Below, in pieces: positions 53,869-64,000 of a stretch of 64,000 nucleotides of DNA (its first letter is position 1; every line of letters begins with the position of its first letter). The stretch is from assembly GCA_963575745.1 (NCBI GenBank), contig CAUYUJ010020171.1, positions 598,005-662,004 on the forward strand. The letters are read 5' to 3'. This stretch comes from Prorocentrum cordatum (taxonomy: Eukaryota > Sar > Dinophyceae > Prorocentrales > Prorocentraceae). The position numbers were made by a program, and so were the translations under genes. The notes beneath the pieces are model-generated. The model was given only the letters and a program-made list of their open reading frames with translations, ran no database searches and had not been told where the DNA came from.

Positions 53869-56800
53869 ACGCAGTTTTCGTTTACAAGCTCGCTTGCCAG
53901 AACTACCGACATTGCCCAAATCACCGCCACCACATTTGTCACATTTCTATCCGCCGCTTACCACTTGCAGTGGATTGTTGGTGTGCATTGCAATGCTGGT
54001 CAATGATGGGTGCGTTTTAAGGCAAATTGCGGCCATTGTGGCAAGGGATGTTTGTGGCATGACATTGTGCGACGTATCCACTACGACTAGTTACGTGTGA
54101 GGACGTCCCGCGCGAGAACGCGACTTCTGAACACATTATGAGGAAATATCAGGCGAGAGCCGTTGTTGTCATAAACCTGGGTCCAACAACCCAGTTTCGT
54201 GACACTTCATTTTCCCTTTTGTAAAACAGGGTGCGAGCCCAGGGAGAAGCATTTCAATTGAACACATTCAATGGTTAACGGGCAGGGGGATCAACACCAG
54301 TTATTCTTTAGAGGTGGGCATTCAGCAGCAACAGCAACAAGGGGCATCTGGAACCATTTTGCTGCTATCTCAGAGGCCTTTGGGCCGTCTTCGGGTGCGA
54401 GAGCGCGACATTATGGAGGGCCTCATGGATTCCTGTTCAGCAGTATCGACGGCGTTTCTGGCAGTCTGTGGTCAACCTTGTGCCGTATTTGAGGCGCTTC
54501 CGCGCCACTTTGGTCTCTTAGTGCCATCGTGGCCGCCTTGAGGCGCTCTTGTGGATTTGGGTTTTTTTTTAGGTGGCCGGCGGGGTTGGCTGAAACCCCA
54601 AAGGAAATTCTTTGGAAGGGTTCAAACAACATCCAGCTCGCCAGGTTCCCCCGTGGCAGACACTAGGGGCGGCGGATCGAAAATCCCTGCGGCGAATCAC
54701 CGCCGCCCACTGCCTTCCCCAGGACAAATTATACGAAAACGCGCGGGCAGTGCCTAGGAACTCCCCGAACTCTGGGCTGTTGGGCTTGTCAAACGTTTTG
54801 CATCAGTCGATACAGAGGACTCGAGGGGACCTCAGGACAACCCACTTCGCGCATCGGGACAGGGCGTCGTTTTTGTGGACCACGAATTTCATTGTGAGAT
54901 GATGTTAGTAGGGATGTTGTGTTGATGCCTGGGCCACTTCGGCGGGAAAGGCTACAGGGGGACATAGTACTCAAGACACAGGGGGGCGGGACGAAGGAAG
55001 AGGACCACGGGGGAAGGAGAGTGAACAAAAGAACGCAGCCGCAAGCAGACAGGCCCGCCGTTGGGTTCGGGGGAGAGGGACCGCCTGCGACGAGGATACG
55101 GCCACTACGGCGGCGACTCAGACCAGGCGGCAATACAGGCGGAACGCTGTAGTGGGGTGCCGTTGGAATTGACGGAGAAGTTCGTGGAGGTCGCCAGGGT
55201 GGCAGCAGCGGTCGTCGGAGCTACCAGGACTGTCGTGGGGGAAGGGGGCTTTCGTCCACGACGGGCTGCCGCGTTGTGGCCTGCTCGACAGGGGCCATGT
55301 CCGGTGATTTGAATGCCTCCCGCCCCGCCGGAAACCGTCCGCCACGGGCCCGCGGGAAAGGGACTTGCCGCGATTTGGTTTCGTTTCATCGTCTCACGGT
55401 CGATGTCGACATGCGTTGATTGTTACGAGCTGGGTCACGATGTCAGCGGATTTCGCATGTTGCCTTACAAATCCGACCACCCATTGGGGTGCATGGCCGC
55501 CTTTCGGTTCAGAGCAATGGAGGCCCACCGTTTTGCCTGTTCTGTCCGACGGATCGACGGGCCCCAGAATTGTCGACATTTCTCCTTTGCGCCTTTTGTG
55601 CGTATTGGATCGTCGGATCGCCGTCTGATGGATCCACGGCCCCTGTTCGCCGACATTCGGGCACTGCGCCAATATCCATAACGATCTACCTGTTTGGAGG
55701 TAGCGTTACGTTTTGCTTTCGTTTGAAACAAATGCCCACGGTTTTTTTGATTACCGTTTTTGATTCGGCGTCTTGGCGAACATGTCGTAATCGTTTTCAA
55801 GGCCCCAGTATAAAACAAAAAGAAAAGACGCTAAGCAACCATACGCTAGTGTGCGCGTTACCAATTGCGTTTTTTTACCCGTTTTCGGATCGGTTGCTTG
55901 CACTGCTGCGAGCGCTGCCATCCACAACTTCCTCGTTTTTTCTCGTGACTGTGCAGTCCTTTTCCTGGTGTGCAGTCTGGCGGGCCCGATGGCCGATTGG
56001 CCCTTGTGGGGCCGTCGGGCCTCCGGGCCTGTTTCTGGCCAGTGTTAGACCGGTGTTCGAGCAGTGTCGAAACGTTTGTAGCTCTGAGAGGGATAGCGGC
56101 GGCAGCAACGAGCGGGAGCGGAAACAGCAGGGACAACGAAAAACAGCCTTCGACCAGAAAGCAACCAACCGTGAAACAAGTGATGGTCCACAGCGACGGG
56201 CCTAAAAAACGCTACAACAAATGACCAAAAACGCTACGGCGCCGTCGCGTGTGTAAACCTTTTTGTGGTTTGCCAAGAGTCGAGAACCCAAAGTGCAAAA
56301 CGGTAAAAAACAACGCTCCGTGCGTATTGAGAATAATCCGGGTGTTCTGAATAACAAAAATGTGCATGAGCATAGTTGTTCGGAGGGCCGCGCGGATTCT
56401 TTTGGGTCGGCGTTATATCCTCTCGCGCGCCGCTCCCACGGGGGTCAGCGCCGACCCAACACGTCCGCGCGGACCCTCGAAAGAGGATGTGTGTTTGCTC
56501 CCCCCCCCCCCCCCGTATTTTGCAGTCTCGCAATTGCGTGGGGCCGTTGCGGGGGGCAGCGTCGAAACACAAAACGGCGACAGTGGGTAGACAGTCGCGA
56601 GGACCTTGCGATGCCAGCGCGTGTGACATTGCGAAGCGATGCGCGCCATTCGGCTCGGCGAAAGACCCACATTTACAGTGGGTTCGTTCCAGGCGCGTCC
56701 ACGCGCGGCTCTGTGTGTGTGCGCTCCGTCTCGAGTAGGCGATGTCTCAAATGGCGGGCGTCCAAGGTTGAAGGACGCCGCCGGCGACATGGAGCCTGCC

Positions 56801-57369
56801 AGTATTTAGCGACCTTCGGTATCGGAAGGCTGCGATCATTCGATCCTCAGCGATCCACGCGGCGTCAAAAGCCACACCGTGGGCAACCGCATGCAGCGCA
56901 GGGGGCGACAGGGGGCGCTCCTCTCTTCAGATTGGTATACGCAAAGATCGTCGAGGAACGTGGGCGCGCGTGGGACGGTCGTGCCAGGGAGCTGGAGGAG
57001 GAAGAGGAGGAAAACGAGGAGTACGATTCTGGGATTGTGGGTGTTGGGCGCCGCGGGAGTGGCGTGCTCCAAAGTAAAGAGCAACAGGGAAGCGCGGGCA
57101 TCACGGCCTCCGGGAACGGTCACATCCGGTACATTGCGATTCCGACGAGGTGGCCGTCGCAGTTGGTGTGTTTTGTCTTCAGGTGCCGCCCGCCAAACAG
57201 ATGCCGGAGGCAAGGCATGTTCGAAAATTACAGATTGAGGTTTTTTGGCGGCTAGTCCCACCAGTTTTTTTCCCCAACCCTCCTTGGTTGGGTATTCGTT
57301 TTCAATAGAGCACTGTGGTCGCGTCCCTCCTTCTCCTCCCGCCTCCCGCCTCCTCCTGCCCTCTCTTCG
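53869..57369. other. Largely unassigned; one shared repeat
   Basis: 54098-54330 matches the GCGAGAGC(G/C) repeats and the AACAGGGTGCGAGCCC block of 43540-43690. The rest has frames up to about 330 residues on the plus strand without recognised motifs. A C-run lies at 56500-56513. I call no gene. Confidence 0.45.
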
Positions 57370-59320
57370 CCGACGGTGGGGGCTGCGATCTGCGAAACTG
57401 TCGCCACTTTCGAGGGCTGCTCGTGGGTCCAGCGGGGTGAGGCACCGCGCAGATCTGAGCGAGACCTCGCCGTCCCTGGGTGGCTGCGATCTGCGAAATT
57501 GTCGCCACTTTCGAGGACTGCTGGTGGGTCCAGCAGAGTGAGGCACCGCGCAGATCTGAGCGAGACCTCGCCGTCCCTGGGGGGGGGGCTGCGATCTGCG
57601 AACCTGTCGCCACTTACGAGGTCTGCTGGTGGATCCAGCGGAGTGAGGCACCGCGCAGATCTGAGCGAGACCTCGCCGTCCCTGGGGGGCTGCGATCTGC
57701 GAAATTGTCGCCACTTTCGAGGGCTGCTGGTGGGTTCCAGCGGAGTGAGGCACCGCGCAGATCTGAGCGAGACTTCGCCGTCCCTGGGGGCTGCGATCTG
57801 CGAAATTGTCGCCACTTTCGAGGGCTGCTCGTGGGTCCAGCGGGGTGAGGCACCGCGCAGATCTGAGCGAGACCTCGCCGTCCCTGGGTGGCTGCGATCT
57901 GCGAAATTGTCCCCACTTTCGAGGACTGCTGGTGGGTCCAGCAGAGTGAGGCACCGCGCAGACCTGAGCGAAACCTCGCCGTCCCTGGGGTGGGGGCTGC
58001 GATATGCGAAGCTGTCGCCACTTTCGAGGGCTGCTGGTGGGTTCCAGCGGAGTGAGGCACCGCGCAGATCTGAGCGAGACCTCGCCGTCCTTGGGGGGGG
58101 GCTGCAATCTGCGAAATTGTCGCAACTTTCGAGGGCTGCTGGTGGGTCCAGCGGAGTGAGGCACCGCGCAGATCTGAGCGGGACTTTGCCGTCCCTGAGG
58201 GGTTGCGATCTGCGAAATTGTCGCCACTTTCGAGGGCTGCTGGTGGGTCCAGCGGAGTGAGGCACGCGCAGATCTGAGCGGGACCTCGCCGTGCTTGGGA
58301 GGTTGCGATCTGCGAAATTGTCGCCAGTTCCAAAGGCTGGTGGCGGGCCCCGCGGAGTGAGGCACCGCGCTGATCTGAGCGAGACCTCGCCGTCCCTGGG
58401 GGGGCTGCGATCTGCGGAATTGACCACTTTCAAGGGCTGCTGGTGGCTCCTGCGGAGTGAGGCACCGCGCAGATCTGAGCGGGACCTCGCCGTCCCTGGG
58501 GGTGTGCGATCTGCGGAATTGTCGCCACTTTCGAGGGTTGCTGGTGGGTCCAGCGGAGTGAGGCACCGCGCAGATCTGAGCGAGACCCCGCCGTGCTTGG
58601 GGGGCTGCGATCTGCAGAATTGTCGCCACTTTCGAGGGCTGCAAGTGGTTCCAGCGGAGTGAGGCTCCGCGCAGATCTGAGCGGGACCTCGCCGTCCCTG
58701 GGGGGCTGCGATCTGCGAAATTGTCGCCTCTTTCGAGGGTTGCTGGTAGGTCCTGCGGAGTGAGGCACGCGCAGATCTGAGCGGGACCTCGCCGTGCCTG
58801 GGCGGCTGCGATCTGCGAAATTGTCGCCACTTTCGAGGGCTGCTGGTGGGTCCTGCGGAGTGACACCGCGCAGATCTAAGCGAGACCTCGCCGTCCCTGG
58901 GGGGCTGCGATCTGCGAAATTGTCGCCATTTTCGAGGGCTGCTGGTGGGTCCAGCGGAGTGAGGCACCGCGCAGATCTGAGCGGGACCTCGCCGTCCCTG
59001 AGGGGTTGCGATCAGCGATTTTTGTCGCAACTTTCGAGGGCTGCTGGTGGGTCCAGCGGAGTGAGGCACCGCGCAGATCTGAGCGGGACCTCGCCGTCCC
59101 TGGGGGGCTGCGATCTGCGAAATTGTCGCCACTTTCGAGGGCTGCTGGTGGGTCCAGCGGGGCGAGGCACCGCGCAGGTCTGAGCGAGACCTCGCCGTGC
59201 CTGGGGGGCTGCGATCTGCGAAGCCGTCGCAACTTTCGAAGGCTGGTAGCGGGTTCAGCGGAGCGAGGCACCAGGCAGATCTGAGTGGGACCTCGCCGTC
59301 CCTGGGGGGCTGCGAGCCTC
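57370..59320. repeat. 101-bp satellite, about 19 copies
   Basis: Unit starts CTGCGATCTGCGAAATTGTC and includes GGGTCCAGCGGAGTGAGGC and GCAGATCTGAGCGAGACC. Starts at 57383, 57484, 57589, 57690, 57791 and 57892 give a 101-bp period, with small changes in a G-run. Because 101 is not a multiple of three, the apparent 600-residue minus-strand proteins read the unit in rotating frames. Confidence 0.95.
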
Positions 59321-60152
59321 GCGAATGCCGTTCGCAGAAGTATATGCGCTCATGTCACGTCATCACTTCCGTATAACGTCTCCCAAGTTATTCATGCCCC
59401 GCATTGCGCAGGGGTTGGGTACGTCGCCAGGGTAATTGGTGTTCGAACTCCATGCTCAGTTCCTCGTCAAGGCTGCATACGCACGCAGCCGTACGCCACA
59501 ACAGACGGAGGTGCGGCGTCGGCGGTGCCACGGTCTTGTGGACCAGCAGTTGCAAAGCAAGCGGCTCGCAATGGGTCCCCTTGAGAGGAAGTGGCGATCT
59601 GAGAGGAGGGCCGCCTCTTCAAGAAAACCAAGAACTGAACTACAGTCAACGCGCCTAGTAAGGACGCGCGCCTTCATCTAGGGTACCCTTGTGTCCTTGC
59701 CTCTGAGGCTCGTCCTTGCCATTATCACTCGTCGCCCGCCGTCCCAAAAATCCCCACTTCGGCTTCCAAGGGTCTTGCGTCCTTATCACCCGTCCTTAAT
59801 ATACGTTTTGACTGTAGGGTATCAGGTGACTGACCAAGTTCTAGAAGGAGAAGGAGAAGGTGGAGGAGGAAGAAGAAGAGAGGGATGACGGCGAAGGGGG
59901 GATGCGCAGCGGCAGGGCGCGCCAGGCCGTGGTATGGCACGCGGGGGGGTGGGAGGATGCGGCCACAAATCGGGGAGGAGGCAGTGGGGCAAGTAGGACG
60001 GAGGAGAAGAAGGGGAGGACGAGTTGGGGAGACCAAGGGTAGTAACATATACCGAGACCGCTACCCGCCCCTCGTTGATGCGGCTGGGTTCGCCTCGACA
60101 TCTGGGTCCTGGCACCAGGAGAGGTCTTGGGAGTAGCGGTATCGGTATCGAA
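59321..60152. other. Unassigned
   Basis: Purine-rich stretch at 59843-60030. No recognised gene. Confidence 0.45.
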
Positions 60153-60425
60153 GATGCCTACGGCGAATCACCGCAGCACTCTGTTTCTGTGGAAGCGCCT
60201 ATGTGGCCGAAAGTTGGTCTAGAGCTTGGTCAAGCTATCGGACTTTATGTTCCCCCAGCCGTCGTTGAAATCCTTCGGGAAACACCTGAAGAAGAGGATA
60301 GTGAGAAGAAGGAAGAGGGAGGAGGAGGAGGAGGAGGAGGAGGAATAGGAGGAGGAAAAGGAGGAGGGGAGGAGGAGGAGGAGGAGGAGGATGAGGAATA
60401 GGAGGAGGAGAATGAGGAGGAGTAG
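60153..60425. repeat. Repeat R3 copy followed by GGA tract
   Basis: 60153-60285 matches 61214-61350 and 41057-41185. 60300-60425 is a GGA array. Confidence 0.65.
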
Positions 60426-61213
60426 CCTTCTTGGGAGCCTCTTTGGGACCTCCTGGGAGCTTCCTGGCAGCCTCGTAGAGGGTTCTTTGGGGAATCCTTC
60501 GACCTCTTTGGGGCCTTTGGGAGCTTGTTCGGGACCTCTTTGGCCGTCTTTGTTCGGGCGTTCCTGGGCGGTCTGACGTGAGCTGTCTTGGGGGCCTTTC
60601 TGGACCGTCTTCGGGCCATCTTGGGGCGCTTCGGGGCCATTTTGGAGACCATCTTGGGCGTCATGGAGGCCCCTCGAGGCCGTCTAGGGCCTCCCTGTGC
60701 GCCGTCGTGCGACCTCTTGGGCCGTCTTGGGGTCATCTTTGGGGCCTCTTGGGCGCTCTCGGAGCGATCTTGGAGGCCTCTTGGACTCGTGAGAGGAACG
60801 AAAAGAAGCAAATGCCAAAATCTGTTGAACACCTGAGGGGAACGCACTCGGTTTAGTGTCTTCGGGCCCTCCTGGAGGGCCTCTTGGAGGCCTCTTGAGC
60901 CGTCTTGGAGGCCTCTTAGGGGCCTCTGGGGTGTCTTGGGCCGTCTTGGAGGCTTATTGGGTGAACTGGGAGGCATCTTGGACTCCTGGGCCGTCTTGGA
61001 AGCCATCTAGGACCATGTTGGGCGAACTTGGGGCCATCTTGGCCGTCTGGGAGGCCATATTGGGCCAGCTTGGAGCCATCTTGAGCAGGAGAACCCGTGG
61101 CGACCACCTCTGGAGCGCGGCTTTCCGAGTGGCCGGCGCGCTGGTCCGACACCTCAGCCTTAGCACGCCGGGTCCCCTTCGTGATAAGTCAGTCAACAGC
61201 AGGCGACGGGTTC
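60426..61213. repeat. GGCCTCTTGGGG repeat island
   Basis: Degenerate tandem motif to about 61090, then unassigned. Confidence 0.65.
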
Positions 61214-62171
61214 GAAGATGCTTACGGCGAGTCACCACCGCCCCCTGCCTTTTGGAATCGCCCATGTGGCCGAGTGTTGTGGCAAGAGCTTAGCCAAGCT
61301 ATCGGACCATGCGTTCCCCAGCTGGTGTGGAAACCCTTCGGGGAACACTTTGGGGAGGATGGCGGGGAAGATCAGGAGGAAGAGGAGGAGGAGGAGGAGG
61401 AGGAGGAGGGCATCCTGGGAGCCTCTGGGGGCACTCTTGGAGCCTCCTGGGAGCTTTCTGGGAGCCTCTTGGAGGCATCTTGGGGGCCTCATTTAGCCTC
61501 TCGCGGGACTTTGGGGGCTTCTCGGGGGCCTCCTTTGGCCGTCTTAATGCATTATGGCGCGTCTGACGCCGTCGGAAGCCGTCTTGGGGGCCTCTCTGGG
61601 CCGACTTGGGCCCTCTTGTAAAGCTCCGGGACCGTCTTGGAGGCCACATTGGGCGTCTTGGAGGCCTCTTGGGCCGTCTAGGGGCCTCTTGGGGGCCTCT
61701 TGTGCCGTTGTGGGGCCATCTTCGAGGCCTGTTGAGCGAGCTCGGGGCTCTTGGACCGTCTCGGGCGGTCGTAAAGCCGAAAAGAAGCAAATGCGAACAT
61801 CTGGTAACAACTAACGGAACAAACTATGATTTTGGCCTCTTCGGTCCTTCCTGGAGGACCTCTTGGAGGCCTCTTGGGCCGTCTTGGAAGTCTTGGAGGC
61901 TTCTGGGGCTTCTGGGGCGAAGTTTGGCAAAGATGTCTTCCGCGTGGCCGGCGGGACGGGCTGAAGACCCACGGGAGAGTTCTTTCGGAAAAATGCACGC
62001 CAGGCACCCTTGTGATAAACCAACAGGGGGCAGCGGATCTGGTGGCCTTCGGCCCATCCCGCCACCGCGCGTGGGTTGTAGGTCCTGGGGTGCCTGTGGG
62101 GATCTCTTGGGTGGCTTCGCGGAAGCCTCTCGGATTCGGTTTTGGGGGCGTCTCTCGGGGGCCTCGACTTG
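61214..62171. repeat. Repeat R3 copy, GGA tract and GGCCTCTTGGGG island
   Basis: Order R3 (61214-61350), GGA (61370-61408), GGCCTCTTGG island (61410-61930) repeats the arrangement seen at 60153-61090, suggesting a duplicated composite. Confidence 0.7.
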
Positions 62172-62340
62172 TCAGGAGGGGAAAAACACACAGACACAAC
62201 CAATCGTCGATTCCCCAGAGAGTATGGGAAAACTGTGGGAAGTGGGGGGGCAGACAAAAACCCAGAAAACATGGGAAAACATGTGGGGAATCCTGCCATT
62301 TGTGTATTTATGTGTGTTTGTGTGGCACCCTTCAGCGTGG
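62172..62340. repeat. Dispersed repeat R1, copy 3
   Basis: Starts CAGGAGGGGAAAAACACACA and shares ATCGTCGATTCCCCAG and GTGGGAAGTGGGGGG with the copies at 7036 and 21608. Confidence 0.75.
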
Positions 62341-62464
62341 GCCTCCTTGGAGGCCTCACTGAGCTCGCGGGGGGGGGCCTCTTAGGGGCCCTGCCGGCGC
62401 TCCCGGGGCGCCTCGTCGGAGGTGCGGGTCGGTGCCTCGCCGCCCACCGAGCCACCCCAACCCA

Positions 62465-62690
62465 ACCCTCCTCCCCCTCCTCCCCCTCCTCCTCCTCCTC
62501 CTCCTCCTCCTCCTCCTCCTCCCTCCTCCTCCCCCTCCTCCTCCTCCTCCTCTCCTCCTCCTCCTCCTCCTCCTCCTCCCCCTCTCCTCCTCCTCCTCCT
62601 CCTCCTCCTCCTCCTCCTCCTCCTCCTGCTCCTCCTCCTTTTCTCCCCTCCTTCTCCTCCTCCTCTTCCTCCTGCTCCTCCACCTCTCCT
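62465..62690. repeat. (CTC)n array
   Basis: Triplet array with a few CCC and CTG interruptions. Confidence 0.95.
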
Positions 62691-62811
62691 CGGCGGCGCG
62701 CCCTGGGGCGGCAGGCTGAGGGCGCGGGCCTCCTCGGAGGGCCTTGCAAGGCCCCCCCCCGCCTCCTCCGAGAAACTCTCCTGCGAGGCCTCCTCGTCGG
62801 CCGCCGAGGGT

Positions 62812-62834
62812 GAAGTCGGGCCTGCCCCTCTACA
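62812..62834. mobile_element. MITE family 2 left-end fragment
   Basis: GAAGTCGGGCCTGCCCCTCT matches only the left TIR. It is cut off by the family 1 MITE at 62835, and no right end is found. Confidence 0.55.
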
Positions 62835-63068
62835 TCAACTTGTGGCGAAGCGTCCTGGCTCGCCTATAGCCCTACCAAGCAATATTCCAAGAACCTTTTT
62901 GTGGTTTCCAAGAAGTGTTCTCATAACATTTCTGGCTGTGACTGTCTTGGTTTCACACATCGGGAACCTGTTCTAAGAACATTGTTTCTGTTCTTAGAAC
63001 ATTTTTGGGTTCTAAGAGCAATTCGTGGTAGGACAATAGGAATGCCGGGACGGTCGGTCCCTGCTCAA
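62835..63068 (+). mobile_element. MITE family 1, copy E
   Basis: Full-length copy, TCAACTTGTGGCGAAGCG to GGGACGGTCGGTCCCTGC. It abuts a family 2 terminal fragment. No target duplication. Confidence 0.85.
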
Positions 63069-63512
63069 CGGACACACACACACATTTTTTGTTCCGTCGG
63101 CGGCGAGGCAGAGGCAGTCCGCACCAGCATGGGGCGAATCGGGGCAACCGACAGGCGACTTGTCCAGCGTGCAAGAGGCAGAGCCCTTCGTTTCCAGTGG
63201 GTGGGGGCTCGGGGAACATTGAAAGAGCACGTGAAGCCCGTAGCCCCCCCCAACAAAATCGAAATGCGGGTCTCCGGGTTTGGTCGGGGTGGGTTGGTAG
63301 ACAGTCAGTGTCGGGGTCGGGTGGGGGTCCGTCTGCTCTGGCTCGCGGCGCGGCGTTTGGGCTCCTCGCTGCCGCGTGGCGGCCGACCACGCCAGCCTCG
63401 AAGGGCGGCCCCCCCCCCTCTCGGCTTCTCGGAGGACGGAGAAGCCGCATCACCACCGCCAGGGCCACTGCCAGCGAGGAGGTTCCGCGCGGGGACGAGG
63501 ATCGAGGATCAG
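63069..63512. other. Unassigned
   Basis: Opens with (CA)n. No recognised gene. Confidence 0.4.
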
Positions 63513-63698
63513 TACACTCTAGGGGATGCTGAAGAAAACCCAAGTTTTCGGCCAGAGTCTCGATTATTCTTAATGTTTCAATGTAAATCCTAAGATGTGA
63601 ATAGACATTCTTGGGTTTTTTTTTTTTTTTTTTTTTTTCCAAATTCTGAGACTATGAATTTCTTAACCCATGATTTCTAAAGCATTTCGCAGGGTGTA
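63513..63698. mobile_element. TA-flanked MITE (mariner-like), copy 2
   Basis: TACACTCTAGGGGATGCTGA at left and, inverted, TACACCCTGCGAAATGCTTT at right, both with TA at the ends. The interior matches 28190-28341 (AGAGTCTCGATTATTCTTAA and ATGAATTTCTTAACCCATGA). A run of about 24 T at 63616 expands it. Confidence 0.85.
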
Positions 63699-64000
63699 CG
63701 AAGGAAAGGCCCTGAGATCCGAGCGTGTATTTTTTCACACCCGGCCCAGGGTCTCAACACATGTAGCAGAAAAGTGGGGTCCAGGGCTCTGGTTGAGTTC
63801 CTGTTGCACTGTTGCATGCTCTCGCAACGTCGGATGGCGGATCTCGGGGGACGCCCTGGTGGGCTGGACACGGGCGATGTCTCGAGCGGGGGCGCAGAGC
63901 AACGTCGAGGCGGTGGTGGTGGTGCCGATTTCCCTTGCTCCCTCTCTCCCCTCCTGATGAATGACTGCGCCTCGTTCATTCGGAGCTGCGGCCTCGAGAG
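63699..64000. other. Unassigned window end
   Basis: No recognised repeat or gene. Confidence 0.4.

Noticed and set aside
55420-57255. Plus-strand frames of 261 and 330 residues
   Set aside because: No recognisable motifs, uneven composition and no splice or homology support.
57252-59132. Apparent 626-676-residue minus-strand proteins
   Set aside because: They run through a 101-bp satellite in rotating frames.
57370-59320. CRISPR-like array
   Set aside because: Units are contiguous 101-bp satellite copies without unique spacers, and the genome is eukaryotic.

Overview
The window looks like nuclear DNA from a dinoflagellate, or a very similar repeat-swollen protist. It is GC-rich, and only two host genes can be recognised in 64 kb. 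Both are split by introns full of mobile elements. The window also holds a Ty1/copia element, a decayed LINE, several families of small terminal-inverted-repeat elements, and very large amounts of satellite and microsatellite DNA. There is no operon structure, and I found no rRNA, tRNA or CRISPR array. The organism assignment is an inference; nothing here fixes the genus.

Layout. 1-1.45 kb: purine and GAC microsatellites. 1.6-4.8 kb: a purple acid phosphatase-like gene in at least three exons, with two MITEs in its first visible intron and a four-unit palindromic element just downstream. 5.4-12.7 kb: mixed dispersed repeats and MITEs. 12.7-17.6 kb: a degenerate repeat built on CCCAAGAGGCC, including a 513-bp tandem duplication that appears perfect. 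17.6-30.7 kb: more repeats, including a second copy of the four-unit element and a tandem series of about 145 bp. 30.7-34.45 kb: a decayed LINE (ORF1-like, endonuclease, reverse transcriptase). 34.5-37.1 kb: repeats and unassigned sequence. 37.1-40.64 kb: a glycoside hydrolase family 17-like gene whose intron holds a 206-bp element with a 21-bp target duplication and an 8-bp-TSD MITE. 41-44.7 kb: minisatellites and MITEs. 44,755-53,694: a Copia element with 186-bp LTRs that differ at one base. 53.7-57.3 kb: mostly unassigned. 57.4-59.3 kb: a 101-bp satellite. 59.3-64 kb: GGCCTCTTGGG-type repeats and MITEs.

The mobile fraction is the most interesting part. Six copies of one MITE carry 8-bp duplications. 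A smaller TA-flanked MITE sits inside one of them. Two unrelated palindromic elements are flanked by 21- and 24-bp duplications, and several short inserts are bracketed by similar 23-25-bp repeats. The Copia element carries a region with cytosine-methyltransferase-like motifs between protease and integrase. Its LTRs look young, yet its reading frame is broken several times.

The two host genes do not obviously work together. Each keeps its catalytic motifs, so both are plausibly functional despite the insertions in their introns.
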